From: Sambucus nigra
Lineage: Eukaryota; Streptophyta; Magnoliopsida; Dipsacales; Adoxaceae
Assembly (NCBI GenBank): GCA_949130495.1
Contig: OX422210.1
Location: 27,969,681-28,033,680, forward strand
Direction of reading: 5' to 3'
DNA length: 64,000 nt
The notes below the pieces were generated by a model. It searched no databases. It was given only the letters and a program-made list of their open reading frames with translations, and had not been told where the DNA came from. The position numbers and the translations under genes are program-made. Each line of letters starts with the position of its first letter. Within the stretch, counting starts at the first letter, position 1. Below are positions 10,626-21,353 of the stretch, one piece after another.

Positions 10626-11783
10626 TGTAAGTACATTTTTCTAATGTTCGATATGTTACATTTTTGCATGTCGTACTCCGCTACAAAAGGCACGTCTGTT
10701 CATGATCTCACACGACGACCTCTATCCTAATTCCGAGAATCAAGCATTCAACATCTCCATCAAGTGCCCCATATCTGCCTCAACGACTTCACGTTCCATG
10801 ATTTTATGGACATTATGCAAGTGGTATGCAAGAGAAGTCAAAACAGTGAAAGAAGGCAAGATATAAAAGTTCAAGGGCATTTTGGTAATTTTACAACCAT
10901 CGTCCGGAGGTCTGGTCAACTGGAAATTTGAAGATCTCGATGCCACGAAGATAGTGGAAGAAATGACACCTCAATCCGAGCTACGGTGAAGGAGTTATGG
11001 CCTTTTGAAAATGGAGAAAATTCCTTAGAAGAATGTTGATTTTTTTCAACCCCAAACTAGCGAGGTACAGCAAACCACATGGTGAACCAATTCGGGGGGG
11101 AACCGGTTTGGGGTACACCACAACCAGTTCCGGGTACCTAACGCTGGCAAGAGTTCCAAAAATTTAAAACTCTTTTGGATTCCTATAAAAGCCAACTTCG
11201 GGGGAGTTATTTCATAAGACTTGGAGAGACGTTTTTTAGAGTTCTATTAGCTCAAGTATTCATATGTTTGAGTCCCAAAAACACATGTTTGATTCACACA
11301 TCATTCCCATATTTTTGTGAATCCTTTTGGAACCCAAGAATACTACTTTTCTTTTGTTCATATTTGTGGGGAGATCTCTGCAATCGAGGACTGCGTGTCA
11401 TTTCTGAGGGAGTCTCTACGAAGTTTTGTGGTTCTTCCTTTACTGATTGGATTACGGTCCATATGGGTTCGCTGCATGTGGATTCATTGCTGACGATACC
11501 GACGCCTACGGGTATTCGTGTGTCACTGTATTTTATTGTAATCCGTGTAAGTTGCGATTTACTTATTATAATGAAATAAAAGGTTTTGCCCTACGGGGAT
11601 TTTTCCTGAATATTTGTGTCGCATGCTTTATCTATTTATGGATTGACACACGCACACACATAGATGCATGTTTAGGGGTTGAATTGATTTGGTTTAAAGA
11701 TAGACTCTAATTAAATAAGGTTTAATTGGAAACTTGCGATTTAATTTAAATCGGTATCACAGACCGTCGTCACACATTTTACA
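10626..11783 (+). repeat. 5' LTR of the SIRE-like element (1,158 bp)
   Basis: It starts TGTAAGTACA and ends TTTTACA, three bases before the primer site. It matches 15334-16502 along its length. Near 11090-11140 it holds AACCGGTTTGGGG, CAACCAGTTCC and a G7 run, where the 3' LTR has 19 Gs. A TATAAAAGCC word at 11187-11196 may be the core promoter, because it lies just before the conserved stretch leading to the internal region. Confidence 0.9.
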
Positions 11784-11786
11784 AAT

Positions 11787-11798
11787 TGGTATCAGAGC
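11787..11798 (+). other. Primer binding site of the SIRE-like element
   Basis: TGGTATCAGAGC lies three bases after the 5' LTR. It is complementary to the initiator-Met tRNA 3' end, as expected for plant copia elements. Confidence 0.93.
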
Positions 11799-11896
11799 AG
11801 GTTGTGCTAATTTATCGCGTATTCCTATTTTTCGCAAAACCGTGTGATATTGATTTTTTTTTAAAATCAAGTTTGTGAAAAATCACAATTTTTCAA

Positions 11897-13769
11897 ATGG
11901 AACGTTCATTTAATAAGGTGCCTATTTTTTATGGGAATAATTATGCCTATTGGAAAGATCGCATGAAATCTATTTTAAAAGCTATTGACGAGCGTGTTTG
12001 GTTTCTTTGTGAAAATGGGTGGACTCCTCCCACGGTCACCGTTAATAACATCTCTTCTTTAAAATTCGTGTCAGTCTAGACCGAAGATGATTATAAAATG
12101 TCTAATTTTAATAACCGTGGTCTCAGTGCTATTTTTGGAGCTATCACTCCTAACGAGTTCCACCGAATTATGACGTGTACCACGTCTAAAGAGTCTTGGG
12201 ATGTTTTGAAATTGACAGATGAGGGTACGAACGCAGTTAAAGAATAAAAATTACAAAAATTGGCCACCCAATTTGAGACTATCACCATGTCTGAGTCTGA
12301 ATACTTTGATGATTTTTATGCACGTTTGTCGGAAATTGTTAACACATGTTTTAATTTGGGTGAGGTGATTGATAACACGCGCGTCGTTAAAAAGATTTTG
12401 AGATCTCTCCCAAAACGCTTTATTCCTAAAGTCACTGTTTTGAACTCTTTGGGAAATTTGAAATCACTTAAGTTGGAAGAACTTGTAGGAGATTTTCAAA
12501 CCTATGAGATTGACGTGTTTCCCAAAACCATTAAGGCTAAGGATAATGGCATTGCTTTAAAGACTCATCTTAAGAAAAAGAAAGAAAAAGTTTGTGTGTT
12601 CGATTCTGAGGAAGACTTTGATTTTAATGATATCGACTTAATTGCAAAAAAAATTAAAAAGTTTCTGAACGGGAACAAAAATAATTCTTGCAATAAAAAG
12701 AGATTTTTTGAGAAAAAAAAAAGGAAAGGCCAAAGAAAGCGTTGAGAGGGAAAAAGATAATGACTCAGATGGGGAGTGTGAGGAATATTTTGAGAATGTG
12801 ACTTGTTTTGAATGTGGGGGTAAGGGGCATAAGTCGTTTGAGTGTCCTACGTGGCTTAGAAAGAAAGGGAAGAAAGTAGCCATGCCCGCCACACTTAGTG
12901 ATAGTGAGGGAAATAAGGAAGATGAGTCAGGAGGTGATTTAGCACATGGGATGGTTGTCGCTTTTTCTAATCATGTGAGCACACCCACTTTGTCTCACAA
13001 GAGTGCACACAAGAGCGATGGTAGTGATTTGTGTTCTTCGAGTGAGGAAGAACGCAAAAGTGAGAGTGGAGATGAAAGTGAGCTCCAAAAAGCTTTTAGA
13101 GATTTGTACACCGAGACCTTGAAAACAAAGAAGTATAATCGAGATTTAGGTCGTCGAGTTTTAGATTTGTAGAGAGAGAAGGAGGTTTTGAGAAAGGAGA
13201 AGTGTGATTTGACCAACACGTTGTCTAGTCTGACGACACGTGTATCCCAACTCGAGAGTGATCTCGAACGTGCCAGGGAGGTCAAAGTCAATTTTGAGAA
13301 CACACCTAAAAAGGTTGAAAAGGTGGTTCTTAAGGGTAAAGGTGAGAAGTTAGGAATAAGTCATGGCGATGCTTCGACTTCCCAATTAGCACCCGAGCCA
13401 GTTCCCACTTTAGTGATAGATTCACGTAAGTCTCACCCTAACCCACCTTGGCGTCCCATTCCTATTAGGAGAGCGTGTCCTAGAGTTTTTGAGAAAGGTG
13501 TTCCTAGGCCTATATATGTTTGTTCCCATTGCAAAAGGAGAGGACACCTTACGGAATTTTTCTTTAAGTTGGGTTATGTGTCACGTGTTGCTACCACACG
13601 TGTTTCTGACACACATGCACCCACACATGATACTTTACATGCTCCCGGAGACTACATGAGAGAGTTTGCACATCTAGATGAGCGAGTTAAGTTTTTAGTC
13701 AAAACTTCACAAGAATTTATGGAGGTTTTTCATAACCTGTCACCACCTTTGGAAAAAAAACGCACCTAA
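11897..13769 (+). pseudogene. SIRE-like gag, interrupted
   Basis: The start MERSFNKVPIFYGNNYAYW, then a VWFLCENGW-like stretch, matches the N-terminus of SIRE/Maximus gag (FxGxNYxYWKxRM). The frame continues across stops at 12077-12079 and 12245-12247 through the gag core (YFDDFYARLSEIVNTCF; LRSLPKRF). A shift in an A-run near 12712-12722 moves to another frame, with one more stop at 13170-13172, and runs to 13769. A CCHC knuckle (C-x2-C-x4-H-x4-C) lies at about 12804-12845, and a second motif (CSHCKRRGHL) at about 13530. A coiled-coil-like charged stretch follows the first knuckle. Gag would form the particle and bind RNA. It is broken here, and no pol follows. Confidence 0.88.
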
Positions 13770-15333
13770 TGATTGAGGTTTGACTTGTTTACTAGTATAT
13801 GATGTTTTTTATGATGATATTATTTGCCTATTGCTAGTATGTACCATTTGTGTATGTTTTTCTTTTTCTGAAAAAATTTGAAAAATACAAAAAGATTTTA
13901 TTTTGCTAAATTTTTGAGAAAATCCAAAAAGTTTTTTGTATTTTGTTTGCACTGTTTATGGATGGATACTTAGGATGACCGAGTCACAACATCATTCCAT
14001 TTTATTCATGTGACTATTTGATAGTGTTTTGAGACAATAGATCAATTCATCCATGTGCTTTATAATGTTTGGAGTCATTAAGATGTAATTAAGTGTTACT
14101 TCCTACATGTTTGACTCATGATTTCCTTTATTGCACACGTGCACGGATTTTTTTGATTATTGCGCTTATCTATCACATGTTGGTTGAGTGTTTCCATCAC
14201 AATTCTGTCTATACAACGAACCAAATACGATAAAAAAAGACAATAAAAAGTGTGCACCTTTGAAACTTGTTTGTGAGGATTTATGTGTTTTAGTTGAAAA
14301 CGGTGAAGGGCTACGAAAGGTATTTATCTAGCCTTTGCGATTAAGCCACCATTTAATTGGACCTAAAAATGAGGATTTTTATTATTTGGGGTCCAAAGAG
14401 GTTTAAAAGAGCCCGAAAAAATTTAAAGTCAATAAAAAGAAATTCATGCCAATTATACGCCATTTAGGTTTTTGCACCAATTCTCCAATGTTTGAAAATT
14501 TAGATTACCTTAAAAAGAAAATATGCATGAGGGAGTTTGGATGGAATTTAAAACTGGTTTGCACGTCCTTGAAAGTCTTGAAAAAGCGTTACATAGTTTT
14601 GGACGTTATTGGTGTGGAAATCATTTAAACTTTGATTTATTGATTTGATTAAGACGATGTCATCTAAATTCAACAATATTTACACCAAATGAAGTTTTTG
14701 ATGTTCATTCATTAGGGGTACACATATGCATCGTGCACATATGATTGATTGAGTTTATTTACCTATCGAATGTGTTCACACCCATACATTTAATTTCCAT
14801 GACTTGGTTGTTTTAGTTTAAATCCATGATGTGATTTTTGGTATCTTATTTTTGTACAAAAAATTTGAAAAATCAAAAATAATTTGTGAATGTTTTTGAG
14901 ATACTCCTTTGCATGCGCGTAGTTTGATACATGTTTGCTATGCTCCATGTTTATAGTTTGTTTCTTCTTATCTGTGTATTTGGGGACATAATAAAAAGGG
15001 GGAGAATAAATTATGATTTATGGGGGAATTTGCATTATGGGGGAGGTTTGATTATATTGATTGGTTTATTCTTATATCATTTCAAACTCGATGCGTCACG
15101 AAGGTATTTGATTTATCTCATGTGTGTAGGTACTATATTGATGATCATAAATTGCACACCCTGATGAGAAAATATTTGAGACTTTTGAAGATCTGAAGAA
15201 CAAACGATGAAGACTTATTCATTTGTATCTTTCCAGTTTTGGGTTCATGGGAGGGTAGATTTGTATAGGCAATTTGGTATTTGATAATTCAAATATTTTT
15301 ATCTATGTACTGGCATAGACATAGGGGGAGATT
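13770..15333 (+). other. Non-coding 3' internal region and polypurine tract
   Basis: No recognisable pol sequence is present. Short open frames (14446-14628, 14931-15164) show no family match. Several runs of GGGGGAG appear near 14998, 15021 and 15041. The polypurine tract ATAGGGGGAGATT lies directly before the 3' LTR at 15334. Part of this region is shared with the minus-strand copia sequence at 10111-10625. Confidence 0.75.
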
Positions 15334-16502
15334 TGTAAGGACATTTTTCTCATCTCCGATATGTTACATTTGTGTATGTCGTACGCCGCTACAAAAGCCA
15401 CGTCTCTTCATGATCTCACACGACGGCCTCTATCTGAATTCCAATCATCAAGCATTCAACATCTCCATCATGTGTCCCATATCTTCCTCAACGACTTCAC
15501 GTTCCATGATTTTAGGGACTTTATGCAAGTGGTACACAAGAGAAGTTAAAATAGTGAAAGAAGGCAAGATATGAAAGTTCAGGGGCATTTTGGTAATTTT
15601 ACATCCATCGTTCGGAGGTCTGGTCAACTAGAAATTTGAAGAGCTCGACGCCATGAAGATACTGAAAGAAACGGTACCTCAGTCCGAGCTACAGTGAAGG
15701 AGTTATGGCCTTTGGAAGATGGAGAAAATTCCTTAGAAGAATGCTGTTTTTTTTTTCAACCCCAAACCAGCAAAGTACCGCAAACTGCATGGTTAACCGG
15801 TTACGGGGGGGGGGGGGGGGGGGAACCGATTCGGGGTACCTGACGCTGGCAAGAGTTCCAAAAATTTAAAACTCTTTTGAATTCCTATAAAAGCCAACTT
15901 CGGGGGAGTTATTTCATAAGACTTGGAGAGACATTTTTTAGAGTTCTATTAGCTCAAGTCTTCATATTTTTTAGTCTCAAAAACTCATGTTTTGATTCAC
16001 ACATCATTCCCATATTTTTGTGAATCCTTTTGGAACCCAAGAACACTACTTTGCTTTTGTTCGTCTTTGTGGGGAGATCTCTGCAACCGAGGGCTGCGTG
16101 TCATTGTTGAGGGAGTCTCTATGATGTTTTATGGTTTCGTGCCATTGAGGAGTGTTATCGTTCTTCCTTTACTGATTGGATTGTGGTCCATGTGGGTTCG
16201 CCGCATGTGGATTCATTACTGATGACACCGATCGATGCCTGTGGGTATTCGTGTGTCACTGTATTTCATTGTAATCCGTGTAAGTTACGATTTACTTATT
16301 ATAATGAAATAAAAGGTTTTTCCCTGTGGGGATTTTTCCGCATGCTTTATCTATTTATGGGTTCACACACGCACACACATAGATGCATGTTTAGGGGTTG
16401 AATTGATTTGGTTTAAAGATAGACTCTAATTAAATAAGGTTTAATTGGAAACTTGCGAATTAATTTAAATCGGTATCACACACTGTCGTCACACATTTTA
16501 CT
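15334..16502 (+). repeat. 3' LTR of the SIRE-like element (1,169 bp)
   Basis: It starts TGTAAGGACA. Its end is fixed by the ACATA duplication and reads TTTTACT where the 5' LTR has TTTTACA, so the terminal CA is mutated. A 19-G run at 15805-15823 replaces the shorter run of the 5' LTR. It keeps the TATAAAAGCC word and the AACCGATTCGGGG palindrome-like sequence. Confidence 0.9.
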
Positions 16503-16507
16503 ACATA
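16503..16507. repeat. Right target site duplication ACATA
   Basis: Identical to 10621-10625. It fixes the right boundary of the nested SIRE-like element. Confidence 0.88.
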
Positions 16508-16589
16508 CAATGCCATATATAATATATGAAAAATATATCGAAGAAAATTTGGCACACATATATATCTAAGCAGGTAAATAAATCATCAC

Positions 16590-18120
16590 GGAGACGGGCC
16601 ATTTCATTAGTGTCATCGTCGACAATAATCATATAGTCCAGATATAAAAGAAGAATCTTATACATGAACAGTTTCAGCTTAACAAATAGACTGCAATCTC
16701 AATTAGAAAGAGTGTAGCCATAAAACATAAGATATTGGTAAGTCTTACCATACCAAGCATGTGGAGCTTCCTTGAGTCCATATAACGCCTTCTTGAGTCG
16801 ACACACATGATGAGGGGACTATTATGAAATAAATCCCAAAGGATAATCCATAAAGATATCATGATCCAACTCATCGTAGAGAAATGCATTATTTATGTCA
16901 AATTTCCATAAATAAAAGTTGTTGCACGCGTCCAGTGAAAAGTAGTTAGTAATATCACCACCTTAGCAGCAAGACTAAAACTTTCATTATAATCTAACTC
17001 GTAATGTTAAGAAAATCTACCTGCAAATAAATGAGCTTTGTACCTTGAAATAGTTCCATAGGAATTTTTCTGTAACTTATAAACGAAGTACATGTAAGGA
17101 CCTCAACATCATGTGACTTTGGGACCAGATCCCATGTAGAATTTTTATACAGAGCGTCGATTTTGGTATATATCGCCTCTTATCGTTGAACAAAACCTTT
17201 TGGATTCATTATATCATTTGGTTTCGTTGTCGTATGAATATACAATAAGAAAGAAAGAGACATTAGTAAAGTGATTCAACATAATTTAATAGTCAATTAA
17301 ATATTCAGGTTGTATTATTTTCCTAGTCGACCTCCGAACCACCACACCTCTGATGAAGAATCTACTTTCACCCTTTATGTTGAATCCACATCAACATAAA
17401 AGGGATCAAGATCAGCCATATTATTTTGCACATTTAGAGGATAAAAGTATATCTATGCTTTATCAAAAGCCACATCTCGAGATACGATAGACTTCTTAGT
17501 AATTAGATCCATATATCGTAACTCTTTCCTTTGTGAGTCATAGCCTACAAAAATGTATTTTCTTACTTTGGGATGAAATTTAGTTCGATTGCTTCTCTTA
17601 GATACATGGATATAACAAACTGATCCAAATACCCGAAAATAAGTCACATTGGGTTTATTCTAATATAAAAATTCAAATGGAAATGCTTTAGTACATGGCC
17701 ATGGACGAACGAGATTTTTGACCTGAAAATCACATTCAATATCCTAATTTTTGTTATGCAAATCTATTTTGTTTAGGTGTATGTGGACATATCATTTGAT
17801 GTTAAATCCCATGTTCATCATAATATGAGAACAATTATCTGGATATGTACTCTCCACTATTATTGGTATGTAAGCAGTTGATGAACGATCCAAACTCTAG
17901 ATGGACAAGAATGTGGAGCTACATAAACTTGGGCAAATCTTCCTTTTTATGGGTGAGAAAATACACCCAAGTGTGTCGAGAAAAATCATCAACGATCACC
18001 GTCACATACTAAAACCCAATGTAACTAGGTGTTTTTTAGGCCCATGAGATTTGAATGAACCAATTGAAATATACGTGGGGAAACGTTTGTCCAACAAATA
18101 TTTTCTCAAGAAATAATTAT
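16590..18120 (-). pseudogene. Copia integrase and reverse transcriptase relic
   Basis: On the minus strand, from 18115 downward, integrase words appear in order: LVHSNLMGPKKHLVTL, VDDFSRHTWVYFLTHKK (first catalytic Asp), then NNSGEY (second Asp region), then FRVFGSVCYIHVSKR and KYIFVGYDSQRKELRY with VSRDVAFD, the copia integrase C-terminus (17647-17453). RT follows: FDINNAFLYDELDHDI, corresponding to the copia motif DVKNAFLHGDLEEEV, and YLDYMIIVDDD in place of the active-site YVDDM. Many stops and shifts are present. The RNase H part is missing; the 3' non-coding part lies at 10111-10625 beyond the nested element. Confidence 0.85.
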
Positions 18121-18149
18121 TCAAGATCGTAATAAAGGGGGGAGGAGAT

Positions 18150-18850
18150 ATGATGAAGAAAATTAGCACATTTAAAGCCTCGATCAATGATTTGACTTGG
18201 ATAGATGTTCAAATAACAGAGGAAGATATTTTCCTGCTATTGATTGCATCATTGACCGATTCATATAAAAAATTCATCACCACCCTAATGTTCTATAAAA
18301 CTGTGCTCAAGTTCAATAAGGTAGTGCAAGAAATGTTTTCCCATATCACTATGAAAAATAACAGAAATTATGTCTCAACTTCTAAAGATGAGGGCTTAGT
18401 TACCAAGACTTGCATTGTTGGACGAAGAGGAATACCGAGGTCATGGGGCGTCAAAATTTGGGGTACCTATTGATCTCAAACACAAGATCAAGGAAACTTT
18501 AAGTGTTACAAATGCTATAAGAAAGGTCACATAAAAAAGAATTTCCCTATGGTGCAAAAGGAAGATGAGAAAGGCGTTACTACAAATGATGTTATGCTTG
18601 TTGCAACACATGATGATGGGACAAAGGTATTTACTTATTTGTCCGTCGATCATGAAAGTGGGTGGATTCTTGACTCGGGATGCTCCCATTACATGTGCTC
18701 CAACCAGGAGTGGTTTAATTAATACAAACCATAAAATGGTGGAAATATTCCCATGCAAAACAAGGATACATGAAATATAATGGGAGTTGGCACGGTGAGG
18801 ATCAAGATGTGGGATAGCATTTTTTGGACGTTGTGTGATGTCATAATCTT
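18150..18850 (+). pseudogene. Copia gag-protease fragment
   Basis: The reading starts inside gag (LTWIDVQITEEDIFLLLIAS, then SLTDSYKKF), matching the copia pattern of LLxSLPxSYxxF. After a shift it gives CYKCYKKGHIKKNFP, a CCHC knuckle whose last cysteine is phenylalanine. The protease then reads WILDSGCSHYMCSNQEWF, with the DSG active site and the copia-specific S-x-HM. GVGTVRIKMWDSIFWTL continues the protease. It is head-to-head with the integrase/RT relic at 16590-18120. An inversion of this block in one original element would explain both. Confidence 0.82.
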
Positions 18851-18877
18851 ATTTTTCCTCCTTTTTACTTTCTTCAT

Positions 18878-20937
18878 TGTAGTAAGAATATTTACATACC
18901 GGTTTCCCTTGAATTACCCGCATAATACACCATAAAAACGAGTATAATGGCTAGTATGGGGTCAATCCATGGTTTTAAACTAATGAGAAGTCAAATAAGG
19001 TAATTGGAAATAATTTACGTCTTTTTAAAACTTGTTTTTCAAGGGTTTTTGATTTTTCTAAAATGGTGAACAAGTATCAAATCTCATATAAGAATATCAA
19101 GTATAAGAATGGATAATAAGTCACTAGAATGAGAAGGAGAAAAGGAATGACATTTGCCCCCATTTCATACGATTAACACTCATTTGAAACATTCTAATTT
19201 GATTAACTTCTAAAATATTTATCTAATTTAAAAGTTGATTCGCATCACACTAATGAATTGAAAAAATATTATTTTACAAAAAAGAATTTTAAATCTTACA
19301 AACTCTAATCCAAATATATTATACTTACTCAAATGAAGTACCCACTAAGAAAACTCATGTAACTTATTTTAATTTAACAAAAACATAACAAGAGTAGTAG
19401 AAAGTTAGATTGTAATTTTAATCAAAAGATAAGCCTATCTCTAATTTGAATCTTAGGACAAAATTATAAATTAACTTTCAATCTTTTCTCAAAGATAATT
19501 TACCATTTATCAATGTGTAAAAAAGTGTAGGATTTAGAGATTACTAATTAAAGGAAGTCAATAAAAAATAAGTTATCAAACTAAATTAATTTAATCCACG
19601 GGGGCTTAATTTCATCCCTTGAATCGGGTGATTAACCTATTATATTGAACATCTAAGGCATGAAATAGATATTCAAGCTCATATGTAATTAAAACAAGTG
19701 TGAATAGAGGGAAGAAATTATCAAATCAATCTCTTGAATTAATCAAAACTTCACTTTTGCACAATTTTGAACTTCTAAAAATAATTCATGACACTTCAAA
19801 TTATTTTTTCTCTTCTAAACATAACAAAATAACTTCTTTATATTATCCTGCCTAAAATATGATCTAAAAAATGCATCCTAAAAATGAAGACAAAAGGCCC
19901 TTTTATAGGTAGATTAAGGGTACTTTTGGTGTTTCACAAATGTGATGGGTACATTAATTAATTATTAAAAAGGGGGTATGGGCAAAGTTTATTTTATTAA
20001 AATAAGAGGGTTGTTGATTGAGAGAGAATGGGGGAAGAATAATAAATTGGGTCTCATTTTAAAAAAGAAATGAAGAAGGATGGGTAGAAATAGAGAAAAT
20101 GATAAAGAAATAAAGATCATGGAGTTAAAGTAGAAAAACAAAAGAAGAAATCTAGGCCAACGGAGGGAAAATGCGCACGTGGGTGCACGGAGGAGGGTTG
20201 TTTGGAGGCAAGGGGACGCATTGATCTAAGGGATATGGTGCGGCCACGTGGCACTCCCCCAACCATCCAATATGAGTAGAAAATAAAAAAAAGGTTTGGT
20301 TTTAGGAAGGATCAAACCCCCGACCTCCATTACGTAAAAACTCACTTTAACCACTGATCCACGCCCGTGACTCAGTAAACCACGTGCATCCAAAAATATA
20401 AGAACCTCAATTGTTTCCCAATTTTCATTAATTCTAAATAAGTCCAAAACTTCATATTTTTCTCGTACGACCTTTGATCGATACGCCCTGAGGACCGACA
20501 TAACCCTCTTTCGAGGCTGACAATATTTTAATAGTTCTCGAATCACGGGGTTTGACTTCGAATATGACCCTGTACTTTGACTTTGACTTTGACTTTTTGG
20601 ATTTCGATCACTTCACGGTCATAATTTCTTCGTTTGATCTCGGATTGACATGCCGTTTGAACCCATGTTTTTCTAGATTCAAGGACTAAAACTTCTTTGT
20701 TTTGTTCGGTTTCAAAATTAGTCATCTAAAATTACAATTTTTCCCTTGAAAGTAAATATGTGACTTTTCTTGCCTTATATGTCTTGAAGTAGCGCGTTTA
20801 ATTGTTACTTCAATACATATAAGGAAAGAAATAGAAAGGAACGTTACTAGCCCTCGAAGTAGCGCATTTATCGAGAAGTAACAATTAAAATGCGTCTATT
20901 TGGGTTATAAATTTAACACTTTTGGGTTCTTATCACA
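18878..20937 (-). repeat. Athila-like LTR, minus orientation
   Basis: The minus strand reads GTTTGGGGGCGG (polypurine tract) followed by TGTGATAAGAACCC from 20937 downward. This parallels TTAGGGGGTGTGATTAGG at 35441-35455 in the Athila element. Near 18960 GGATTGACCCCATACTAG resembles the conserved GGATACGATCCCGACTTACC near the end of that LTR. The lower boundary is proposed at TGTAGTAAG (18878), which gives TG...CA ends and 2,060 bp. It is AT-rich with no coding. A tRNA-like segment lies inside at 20289-20385. Confidence 0.6.
20289..20385 (-). ncRNA. tRNA-like Pol III box A/B segment (possible SINE head)
   Basis: On the minus strand GTGGATCAGTGGTTAAAG fits box A (TGGNNCAGTGG), and GGGGGTTTGATCC about 40 bases later fits box B (GGTTYGANTCC) with one base missing. 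A run of eight Ts follows about 16 bases further on, as in a Pol III terminator. No intact tRNA cloverleaf is evident. It could be the 5' head of a tRNA-derived SINE or a chance resemblance inside the LTR. Confidence 0.4.
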
Positions 20938-21353
20938 CCGCCCCCAAACAGAACATTGCTAGTCCTCGAGTAAAAATAAAAAGGAAGAAAGATAAGAACA
21001 CAAAAGTGTGCAACTTTCGTGGAAACTTACGATTGCACTTGGCATGTGCAATAAGATGTTAAGCCTCTAGGTTGCCCTAGAGGATGAGTGTTGTCTCGTG
21101 AGGGTTTGTAGTAAATATACACACAAAATTCAAAATATTTATTTGGAAAACAATTTATAAAAAGACGGTAAATCTACTAGACATAGAATAAATTACATAA
21201 TGCATCACACGTGATAAAAAATACAAACGTAGAACTATGAAGTATATGAAAGGTTAAATTGACTTAATACACGAGACAAATCTTTCCTAGAACTCAATTT
21301 GTGTAGTGTGAATTAATCAAATAGTTTCAAGTATCGTAAGAGTGATTCTTAGA
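20938..21353 (-). other. 3' internal end of the minus-strand Athila-like element
   Basis: The minus strand matches 35245-35446 of the Athila element: AAACCCTCACGAGACAA, then CCTAGAGG (CCTAGGGG there), a TTGCACATGCCAAGTGCAAT-like word and CGAAAG. This identifies it as the stretch just before the polypurine tract. It is interrupted at 21354 by the second Tekay-like element and resumes at 29474. Confidence 0.75.

Larger units (their letters stand above)
10626..16502 (+). mobile_element. SIRE/Maximus-like copia element, gag only, non-autonomous
   Basis: A full-length 5.9 kb element flanked by an exact ACATA duplication (10621-10625 and 16503-16507). The order is 5' LTR, initiator-Met primer site, degenerate gag, about 1.56 kb of non-coding DNA, polypurine tract, 3' LTR. 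Protease, integrase, RT and RNase H are absent, so it would need pol from a related element. A hand count over the first 265 LTR bases gives about 26 differences, near 10%, so the insertion is old. It interrupts a minus-strand copia element. SIRE/Maximus placement rests on the gag start and the two zinc-knuckle motifs. Confidence 0.88.

Noticed and set aside
11175..11579. 134-codon open frame in the SIRE-like 5' LTR
   Set aside because: It lies entirely in an LTR, is broken in the other LTR, and shows no family match.
20226..20546. 106-codon minus-strand frame
   Set aside because: It lies in the Athila-like LTR across the tRNA-like segment and has no recognisable domain.
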